Shown here: piece after piece, positions 55,790 to 64,000 of the stretch
Position numbering within the stretch: position 1 is the stretch's first letter
Layout of the letters: each line of letters starts with the position of its first letter
Origin: Macrotis lagotis
Lineage: Eukaryota > Chordata > Mammalia > Peramelemorphia > Peramelidae
NCBI RefSeq assembly: GCF_037893015.1
Contig: NC_133666.1
Span: forward strand, 256,872,294 to 256,936,293
DNA: 64,000 nucleotides
Direction of reading: 5' to 3'
Notes under the pieces: model-generated
Seen by the model: the letters and a program-made list of their open reading frames with translations, nothing else
Database searches by the model: none
What the model was told of the DNA's origin: nothing
Made by a program: the position numbers and the translations under genes

Positions 55790-57310
55790 GAGTCTTGTAT
55801 TTGAATATTGAATTTTCTGATCAGCTCTGATCTTTTCATCAGACAAGTTTGAAAATTCTCTCTTATTTTGTTGAAAATCCATCTTTCTCCCTGAAAAATG
55901 TATGCTCAATTTTGTTGGATAGTTGATTTTTGGTTGTAATTCAAGTTTCTTTGCCCTCAAGAATATATATTATTCCAGGTCCTTCAATCCTTAAATGTTG
56001 AAACTGCCAATTCCTGTATAATCCTGATGGTGACATTTTGGTATGTTTCTTTCTGGCTGATTGCAGTATTTTCTCCTTATTCTGATAATTTTGAAATTTG
56101 ACTATAATATTCCTTGGCATTTTTATTCAGGGATCTTTCTCAGGAGGTGATAGGTTGATTCTTTCAATGGCTGCTTTATTCTCTGGTCTAGAATATTATG
56201 GGAGTTTTCCTTGATCATTTCTTGAAAGATGTTGTCCAGAATCTTTTTTTTTGAAATGGCTTTCAGGAAGTACAATACTTCTTAAATTATTTCTCCTGGA
56301 TTTATTTTCCAGGTCATTTGGTTTTCCAATAAAGTGTTTTATATTTTCTTCTATTTTTTCATTCTTTAAAATTTTTTAAACTTCTGCTTTCTCAAATCTA
56401 ACTTTAGGGAATTATTTTCTTCAATTTGCTTTTGTTTCTCTTTTTATTTGGTCAATTTTGTTTTTTAAAGGAGTTATTTTCTTCAATGCAATTTTCTCCC
56501 CATTTGGTCAATTATATTTTTTTAAGAATTTGGTTTTTTTGGTCAATTTTTGTACTTTCTTTTCCAAATTGCTGATTTTTTCTTTCATATCTTTCATTTT
56601 TTCCCAGTTTTTCTATTTGATTTTTAAAATCTTTTTTGAGGTGGTGACATATAGATAAGAAGACCTGGACCTGTTAAATTGAACTGTCTTTACTAACTGT
56701 CTCTCCAGATGTCAGTCATTCCTTTCAGAATACACCATGAGAATGGCTCATCTGAATGCTCAAATATTTGGAAGAGTTGCTAGCCCAACCAACTCCAAGT
56801 CCATGAAAGGAATGAAGTTGTTTTTGTGAATAGCCATTGTTCAAAAGAAAGGAGGCCTATGACTGATATCACAACATCTCACAACACCTATTTTGCTCTC
56901 ATGAGGAAACTCTATTTCTTTAGTCTTTACAGTGATGAATATCAAGATTTTAAAGGATAAGCAAGGATGACTAAAAAAACTTTGTGGAAAGGCAGACCAA
57001 AGAAAGGAAAAGGAAAAATATCTGCTGCAAAGAAATAGTGTTGGACAAATCTTTGGACCAATTGGTGACTGAGATGAGAAAGAAATTCTCTTGCTTATTT
57101 TTCCATTCTCAATAGTAATACAATTTTCCTAAATTGATTTTTAAAAAAATCCTTTTTGAGCTCTTCAGAAAGTACTTTTTGGACTTAAGATCAAATAATA
57201 TTCCCCTCTGGGTTAGTAGGCCTTTTTCCTATATCCTCTTCTGAGGGAGTGGTTTGTTCTTCCTTGCCACCAAAGTAACTTTTTAATGGTCAGGTTTTTT
57301 CCCCCTGTTT
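55790..57310 (-). pseudogene. L1 ORF1, decayed and interrupted
   Basis: A basic start lies at about 57316 (MSKKQG-type codons). The coiled-coil part lies at 57180-57134 and 56640-56350, the RRM at 56330-56150 and the C-terminal domain at 56120-55830. The MRPS33 retrocopy splits the coiled coil. Many stops. Confidence 0.75.
56641..57133 (+). pseudogene. MRPS33: Processed pseudogene of mitochondrial ribosomal protein S33
   Basis: In the plus strand ATG lies at 56709. After one frame change it reads [18 protein letters not shown], then [13 protein letters not shown], a stop, and later HNTYFALMRKLYFFSLY and SDEYQDFKG. The end is RPKKGKGKISAAKK plus TAG near 57040. This follows MRPS33, a small-subunit protein of the mitochondrial ribosome of about 106 residues, from start to end without introns. 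Stops and frameshifts disable it. Duplications of ttgatttttaaaa...ttttttgag-type sequence (56617-56640 and 57134-57160) show L1-mediated insertion. No clear poly(A) tail remains. Confidence 0.9.
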
Positions 57311-57840
57311 CTTACTCATTTTTTTAGCCTTGTTCATAGTTTTTAAATTTGAGCTCTGTTCCTTGGTTAGAGGGGTTACTGTTCCACATTTCTTGCATGA
57401 AGGGCCAGGGACCTGCTCACTAACTTTCCACACTGGTGCTAGCAGCCTGCCCATCACTCCAGGACTACTGTGCCAAGTCATGCTGTCTGCACTGGTGTTT
57501 TGGGGCTTGAAATATGTCTTTTGTACTAAGGCTGGATCCCTCCCATTTGGTAGGCTGTGCTATTGCTCTTCCGATTTGGGACCAATGGATCTCAGTTGCT
57601 AATCTTTGCTGTGACTGGAAGCCTCCTGCTTCCTCTCAGTCATGTATCTCCTTCACTCAAACAGGCAGACCTTTCCTGAAGTCCTTCCAAAATAACTTAA
57701 GCTGGAAAATTGCTCCATTCTATCTTTTTGTGGGTTCTGCTATTCCTGAATCCATTTAGAGTTTTAACATTGTTTCTGAGGGAAAGGGAAGAGAGCTCAG
57801 ACAACTTCTTAGGTACTTTCTACCACCTCCCATCCCTCAC

Positions 57841-58628
57841 CATTTTTTAAAAGAAAAATTTAATTGGCTCTCTTTTTTTAAGTACTGAGTCTGGTACTTG
57901 ATAGAATCCAGTAGCTACTTCTAACTTTGGCTGATCTCTGAAAGTCATTCCCTTTGCATTTATCTCCTAAATTTCCTCCCTCTTTGGTTTTTATGGCTCA
58001 GGATCAACTTTTTATGTACATCATTATTCATCAGGATGTGCCTTTTAAAATTATATGTTGTCCCAGTCAATTTCAGCACATTCGATGTAATCCTCATATT
58101 TTTGGTTCTTGCTTGTGTGATAATTGTTACTGTCAAAAATATTCTTCCTTTTACTATTTTCAAGTCTATTCCAGAAGACTGAAGACTATCTGTAAGGGTG
58201 GTCATTTAATAAATGTACTTTTTGTCAGTTCTCTCTGTGGCAAGTATCTGAAAATGAACATTTATTTTAGTCTAACACATTTGACCATGACACTTGCCAC
58301 ATGGACACTTTAACTTAGAAGATGGAATACTTTGCTAAGGAGCATTAGACCTATTTTCAGTTTTAGGGTGACCTTGTTTAATCTACTTTTCTCCTTCTAT
58401 AAATTTGAGTTAATAACTATTTTCCATTACTTAAGGGATATTGTTAAAATTAATCAAATGTGTTCACACAGTTCTTTGAGTTATTTAGAAATATTTGCTA
58501 TGTAAATATAATTATTAATGCTAAAGAAGACTGGTTCTCATTTAGATTCTTATTTTCAAAACATTATTTTAGTGGTACTGTTATTTCAGCACTTTAGTCA
58601 TGGCAGGAAAAAAAACACTCAAAACAAG
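57841..58628. other. Unassigned DNA with overlapping open frames
   Basis: A 119-codon plus frame (57954-58313) and an 81-codon minus frame (57960-58205) overlap. Neither resembles a known family. The composition suggests a decayed coding or transposon piece, but I cannot name it. Confidence 0.4.
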
Positions 58629-58688
58629 AAATTTTCCTATCCTCTGGAGTGATATAACAAATTTTCCTGTCCTCTGGAGTGATGTTAG
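58629..58688. repeat. 30-bp tandem duplication
   Basis: aaattttcctatcctctgga plus ten bases is followed at 58659 by a near copy (aaattttcctgtcctctgga plus ten). They differ at about four positions. Confidence 0.85.
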
Positions 58689-59070
58689 AGGGAGTAGTGA
58701 AGGATTAGCAATAACTTTCTGAATTGTTACTTCTATGTTTCTCATTCTAAGTTTAGGAGAAGTTGAGAAGGCTTAGGTGAAGAAATGAGACTTGTGTCTC
58801 TTTCTAAAAATGGTCCCGGACAAGAATACTCTTATACCAGGCCTAGCCAGCTTAAATAGGAGAAGAAACATCTGCAATGTAAAGGTTTCATGGTGGAAAT
58901 GAGTAGAAAGTGAGGTGGTTCTAAAAGATTTTTCCTATTTAAGACCTTGAAGATGAAAGTCATCATGTTCTAGAAGTGATTAAAGAGTAAGCGTAAAGAA
59001 AAGAAAAATTTAAATTATGTGAACTTACTGCTCCTATAGTTTGAAACAGTTTGTCTTTTTTTCCCAAGAG
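58689..59070. other. Unassigned DNA
   Basis: No gene or named repeat. A pyrimidine tract (59049-59066) and AG lead into the candidate exon. Confidence 0.5.
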
Positions 59071-59153
59071 GTTCAACTATTGTGTAGAGTTCTTTTTTGA
59101 CTCAAAGTATGAAGTAGTTGGAAAATCATCTGAGATGCTATTGTCCCCCGCAG
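59071..59153 (+). pseudogene. Candidate fourth nucleotidase exon remnant
   Basis: After ttgtctttttttcccaagag (acceptor AG 59069-59070), and with the two bases carried over from exon 3, the frame reads RFNYCVEFFFDSKYEVVG and on to a GTGATT donor. In the 5'-nucleotidase C-terminal domain exon 3 should be followed by G-R-F..V.G..F.FD..K. F, V, F-FD and SK fit. The phase (2) fits. It is short and the intron would be 20.8 kb, so I treat it as a hypothesis. Confidence 0.35.
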
Positions 59154-60789
59154 GTGATTCTGGAATTGTACTGACTCAATACCTTTCTTACTGTTTTTTG
59201 AGGAAGGATAGTTTGGAACTCACAATAACTGGTGAGATTGATGACATCAAATGTTGACATTATGAGCATATTGTCATTATTTAACATTTTTTACATGTTA
59301 TTAAAGTATTGGGTGTTATATGTAGTGCTAAGAAATAGGAACAAGGAAATCTTTAAGCATGAAAAAAACATCAACAACAAAAAAAGGGTGAATTTCCATG
59401 TTATGGTATATTCCTTCTGAAGAAGTACTTTGCTTTCTATTGCTAAGTCGAAACATGTCATCAGTTAATTTTCACAATTCTGAAGAGAAGTTGCAGTTGT
59501 TGGTGGAATGGTGGAACTATACTCTTCCTTTTTCTTTAGGATTCTATAATAATTACTTATATTTCCTTTGATTTTTTTGGGGGGGTGACATGGGGAAAGA
59601 ACTTGGTATAGTATAATTTGTATACTATATCACATACCTTGCATGTTCTGTGGAATATATTATTTATGGCTTTTTCTATGCCAAAACTTTCTTTTTAACA
59701 TGTAAAAATAACTGATTATAGATAAGTGTCACTACTAGACATATTTCTGTTTATATCTTGAAAAGCTGTCAAGTTAGTGTATTTTCATCTGAGTGAAGAA
59801 ACATGAATAATTTTTTGCATATCCAAAATTCACATTGAATGATACCTTGCAATTGAAATTATTATTTGTATATGGAAATATTTTTAGATAGTTTTGATCA
59901 TTGACATGGACCAAAAATATTAAGAATTCTTATTTGTGGTACTGTACTGGGAATTGCATGAAAGAGATTTGAATTAGAACCTATTTTCTTGGGAATTCAT
60001 TTTTTAAATGTAGATGGTTTATTTGTCCTTTTCAAAGAAAATTATATGCAAGTCCATAGACCTTAGGAATATTTATTTTGGCTTTGAACCTAATTGAACA
60101 GATTTTGAAGTTCTTAGATTACTTATTAATTTTAATTGAGAAGAGTTGAGACCATTACAACCTAGTACAGTAAATAATGCCCTGGAAACATCTAGGAAAC
60201 TTAGCAGTAGTCATTGCATGAACTAGACATTTTTGCAACTTTCATGGTTCTGTTCTGTCCCAACAAAATTTAAATAAAGCATCCATGTTTTTATATAGTG
60301 TGACTTTTTCATCCCCTTTTGTGATAACTGCAGACTTGGTCATTATGTCTTAGAGTTTAGAAGAAAGAGAAGGAATAACTATAGTAGGGCATAATTATTA
60401 TAGAGGAGTAATAGGATCACAGGAATTAAATCTCTCAAGACTTAGAGCTACTCAGTAATGTAGAGGGTGAAACAGTTGATTCTTGAAACCCTTTTTGCTA
60501 AGGACAAGACAGAATTCACTGTTTCCTCTATGATACATGAAATTACAGGTTATGTGGCTAGATTCTACACTAGTTCCTCCTCATACCTTGCCCACCCTTT
60601 ATCCTCTGAAAATTTCCAGAACCAAACCAATCCATTTCCTAGGGCTTCTTCTTTTTTTAAAACTCCTTCAATTCTGTTTGACAACATTATAATTCTGAAG
60701 ACCATTTTTCTTGTCATCCACAAAGTTAGTACTTTATTATCACATGACTTCTTTCAGTTGCTCAAATAATTATACCTTTCTAGGTTTCT
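59154..60789. other. Unassigned DNA
   Basis: AT-rich. A 100-codon frame at 60467-60769 has no family match, and part of it (60580-60660) is vaguely L2-like. Further nucleotidase exons were looked for here and not found. Confidence 0.45.
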
Positions 60790-61810
60790 CTGACTATTCT
60801 TGTGATAATATTTCAGCTCAGCTTTTTTCTTTTCATCAGAAATATCTGAAAGTTTTCTATTCTATTAAAGGACTATTTTTTCTCAAAAAAAGATTATCCT
60901 AACCTTTGCAAGATAAATTGTTACTGATTGTAAGCCTGTTTCTTTTGCCTTTGGAATGTTGTATTCTAAGATCTCCTCTGGATTTTAGTAAAAGTTGAAA
61001 GATCTTGCATGATTTAACATAGTTCCTTGGTATTTGAACTCATTCTTTCTGGATACTTGAAGTATATTTTCTTTGCCTGAGAAGTTTAGGATTTTGCTTT
61101 GAGTTTCCTGGGAGTTTTTTATGTAGACAGATTATTCTCTTTAACTTATTTCCAAGCTAATTGTTTTTGATAATATATACTTTAGATTTTCAGTTTTTTA
61201 AAAGAAATTTTTGATTCTTTTCAGTGTTTCTTTTTGTGTCATAGTCATTGTCCATTTGTCCATTTGAATTGTAAGAGAATTCAGTTTTAGATAAGGTTAA
61301 ATCACCATTTCCCCCCCTAAGGAATTATTATCCTTACCCCTTTCATAACTATTTCATTAAATATCTCAACTTTCATTCATATATGCTTGTTATTTTTGTA
61401 GCCAGGATATTCTATGATACTTTAACTGGACTGATGGAGTTATTTTCTTCATCTCAATTGACTCTTTAGGCTTCTTTCAAATCTAAAGTATTCCTTCATT
61501 GTGTTTGGTATTTTCTTCTTACATTTTACTTTCATCTCCATTAATATTTTCTGAATTTGGGGGCTTATGCTCTCTATTTCTCTTGGATAGACCTTGATCC
61601 TGACTTAAGTGGATAAGACTAGACCTCATCTTTTGTTGGAATTGTCTGGTCTTGTGTCCTGGTATGGTTTAGACCCAGGCACCCTAGATAATCGGTTGTA
61701 TTATACTGGCTGTCTGAATGCAGGCCCCACCTTTTTTCCTTCTGTCACTGGGTCACTCTATGTTAAGCTTATCTGACCATCTCCTGCCTCCAAAGTTCAG
61801 CAGTCTTTTT
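60790..61810 (-). mobile_element. L1-type ORF1 and 5' UTR, antisense, diverged
   Basis: On the plus strand tcatcagaaatatctgaaag, tttgcctttggaatgttgta, cctgagaagtttaggatttt and a coiled-coil-like stretch to about 61560 parallel 55830-56640. A GC-richer block (61590-61810) corresponds to the 5' UTR. An old copy. Confidence 0.6.
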
Positions 61811-62103
61811 ATCATTATATTGCCTCTCCATTGCATTAAGCTTCCTTTCTACTTTCTTCTTGTCTCAATAATCTTTTCAAAACTTTCTCTTATCAATTAA
61901 ATGTTTCTATATCTAACCAGCCTGATCATACATAAATTTAATTCTTTTTGCACTTTGTCATTACTTTACTATTAAACTTACAAACTAGCCTAACTTGTTT
62001 GATAAAGGCATCTTGCTAAATGAAACTTGTAACTTGTTTTCCCTAATTATTTAAAAACAGTTAATAGAATAATCTTCTTCTTCATAATCTGGATAATTAT
62101 TAG

Positions 62104-62330
62104 GGACAGCTAGGTAGCAACTAGGATAGAGTGCTTGGTCCAGAGGCAATCAAACACTTAGTTGCTGTGTGATCCTGAGTAATTCACTTGATTGCTGTTT
62201 GCTTTAGTTTCCTCACCTTTAAAAAGGGGGTATTAATAGTATGTACTTTCCAAGGTTCTTGTGAGGATTAGATGAGATAATAGTTATAAAGTATATAGCA
62301 CAGTGACTGGCATGTAGATTTTCAGTTTCT
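62104..62330 (+). mobile_element. MIR-related SINE, plus
   Basis: agggacagctaggtagcaac, gttgctgtgtgatcctgagt, tttagtttcctcacctttaa, gttcttgtgaggattagatg and cagtgactggcatgtaga follow the MIR/THER order from head to tail. The B-box region is damaged. 61811-62103 is unassigned. Confidence 0.8.
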
Positions 62331-62339
62331 TCCCTAACT

Positions 62340-62840
62340 GCTCCTCAGGATCTTTTTCTGGTCATAACATCCAAGCCATAACCACTAAATCTGGGTGTTT
62401 CCCAAGGTTCTAGTCTGGGCCCTCTCCTCTTATTCCTCTATTATATATTGTTTGATGTTCTTATTGGTTCTCATGGTTCACAGATCATCTTTAGGTGTAG
62501 GATTCTCAGATCTGTTTATCCTGTCCTAACCTTCTTTTCATGTCCAACTACCTATGGGACATTTTAAGCTCTCTGTACTGCAGACATGTCAAACTCTATA
62601 GTTCAAACAGAACTCATTAGTATTTTTCTCAAACTTTCCCCTTATCCTAACTTTCTTAGTACTGTCCAAGGCAACACTATCCTCCCAATTATCCAGGTTT
62701 CCAACCTCAGCATCATACTGAATTCATCTAAAATACCTAGTCTATTGCCAAATATTGTCATTTCTACCTTTATAACATCTATTCTATTTTACTTCTCTCC
62801 TATGGAACTGCTACTTTCATGATGCATTCCCTTATCATCT
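62340..62840 (+). mobile_element. L2 LINE fragment
   Basis: ggttctagtctgggccctct, acctatgggacattttaagc, gacatgtcaaactctatagt and tcagcatcatactgaattca are L2 blocks in sense. Confidence 0.7.
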
Positions 62841-62909
62841 TATGTGCAGAATGTTGTAGTACTATAACTCTACCCTGGCCATTTCAGAAGTGTAGAATGC
62901 ATGTTTCTT

Positions 62910-63065
62910 TTCTTTTTCTTTTTTCTTTTGGCAAAGCAATGGGGTTAAGTGACTTGCCTAAGGTCATACAGCTGAGTAATTATTAAGTGTCTGAGGTCAA
63001 ATTTGAACTCAGGTACTCCTGACTTCAAGGCCGGTGCTCTATCCACTGCACCACCTAGCTGCTCT
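62910..63065 (-). mobile_element. SINE, antisense
   Basis: Tail tttctttttcttttttcttt, then caaagcaatggggttaagtg, tttgaactcaggtactcctg and ctctatccactgcaccacct. A 15-bp duplication gaatgcaYRtttctt lies at 62895-62909 and 63066-63080, two mismatches. Confidence 0.93.
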
Positions 63066-63080
63066 GAATGCACATTTCTT

Positions 63081-63324
63081 AATAAATATTTATTAACTGG
63101 TTGATTGATTACAGATTATGAATTGAATAAGAAAGGGAAAGTAAGACAGAAAAAAAGATTTTCTTTTTTTGTTTATAAAGTATGCAATTCCTCTCTTCCT
63201 GCTTCATGTACAAATGTAGTATTTAGATTAGATAAATTAAAAATCACATTATGGTAACTTTATGGAAAGGGATACATACATATATGTATATATGCACACA
63301 CATATATATGTAAATATATATATG

Positions 63325-63395
<71 letters not shown>

Positions 63396-64000
63396 TTATT
63401 TTTATTGTTTTATTTTCTTGCTTAAATCAATTAATCCAAATCAATTTCTCATTTCTTCTGTACTTGGAAAATGAGGGAGACATTAAAATAAAAATTATAG
63501 AGCCTCAGAGATGGCTTTAAAGGGGTGGCCTTCATTCAGGGACTGATGCTTTTTTATTTTTGTATGACCTGCAGTACCTAGCAGAGTGAATAGATACTCA
63601 GAAAATATTAGTTTATTTAATACATGAATGATTTTTTCCTCCAGTTCAAGTGGTAGAGAATATTTCTCATGAGTAAAATTATGATGAAAACTAAAATAGC
63701 TCAGCTTTCATGTTAGTGAAGGAGATAGCTCAGAAGGATTAGAGGTGAGGGTTATCCCTCTACTTTTGGATAAGTACATATGTATATGTATTTGTGAAAG
63801 TATTTCTGTGTGTATATATATATGCATATATAAAGCACACATGTATATTATTTACATACTCATACACATGTATCTTTTCAGAAGAGCATATTGGTAATCT
63901 GCCATGACTAGAAGAGGAAAAAAGAATCTTACCCACTTTTCTTATTTTCTAGTAATGATGGAGACTTTATATTTCTACATTAAGGGCAGATTAAAGGAAG
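63081..64000. other. Unassigned DNA with microsatellites
   Basis: (TA)n at 63331-63362 is directly followed by (GA)n at 63363-63390. Weaker TA/TG runs lie at 63775-63870. No gene is recognised. Confidence 0.6.

Larger units (their letters stand above)
51235..57840 (-). mobile_element. Near full-length L1 element (minus)
   Basis: On the minus strand: 5' end at about 57837 (ggatgggaggtggtagaaag), 5' UTR to about 57320, ORF1 (57310-55790), inter-ORF region (55790-55200), ORF2 (55190-51650), 3' UTR (51650-51235). It carries a SINE (53153-53285) and an MRPS33 retrocopy (56641-57133). It is the only L1 here with every section present, which makes it the reference for the other fragments. The target duplication is not clear. 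Confidence 0.82.

Noticed and set aside
56709-57042. A functional MRPS33 gene
   Set aside because: It has internal stops and frameshifts, no introns, and target duplications inside an L1, so it is a processed pseudogene.

Overview
The window is marsupial nuclear DNA: AT-rich, densely packed with repeats, and without any gene that looks intact. Two repeat classes point to a marsupial. One is a tRNA-derived SINE family of the WSINE1/Mar1 type, with about 20 copies that contain the block cagacacttaataattacct and a B-box-like ggttcaaatcc. The other is marsupial-type L1 and its ORF1-only relative (HAL1 type). The abundance of the WSINE1-like form suggests an Australian marsupial, perhaps a dasyurid, but this is inference.

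Layout. 1-3268: L1 pieces, a MIR and unassigned DNA. 3269-6263: a complete ORF1-only L1 relative on the minus strand, with a clean 14-bp target duplication. 6264-11230: old repeats, a SINE pair and an L1 3' end. 11231-16155: L1 ORF2 on the minus strand, then a class II (betaretrovirus-like) endogenous retrovirus on the minus strand. It keeps its 3' LTR, polypurine tract, env transmembrane region, dUTPase and protease pieces, and a pol gene collapsed from the RT start to the integrase end. Its LTR carries the longest open frame of the window (171 codons). 16156-25630: L1, L2, MIR-type and SINE fragments.

26403-38234 holds the most interesting locus: three decayed, spliced exons on the plus strand of a 5'-nucleotidase-like metallophosphoesterase. 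The order is catalytic domain, then nucleotidase C-terminal domain. Splice sites and intron phases still fit, but there are several stop codons, frameshifts and a SINE inside the first exon. A possible fourth exon lies at 59071-59153. The introns are filled with SINE, CR1, L2, RTE-SINE and L1 insertions.

38640-44490 is an L1 (minus strand) into which a second HAL1-type element was inserted. 44491-51234 is mixed old repeats (L1 3' end, CR1/L3, L2, a hAT-like element, SINEs). 51235-57840 is a near full-length L1 on the minus strand, interrupted by a SINE and by a processed MRPS33 pseudogene. 57841-64000 is mostly unassigned DNA with another L1 piece, a MIR, an L2 and a SINE.

No RNA gene, CRISPR array or functional operon was seen. 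All coding traces are either transposon or viral remnants, or pseudogenes. Repeat names come from recognition of sequence patterns, not from a library search.
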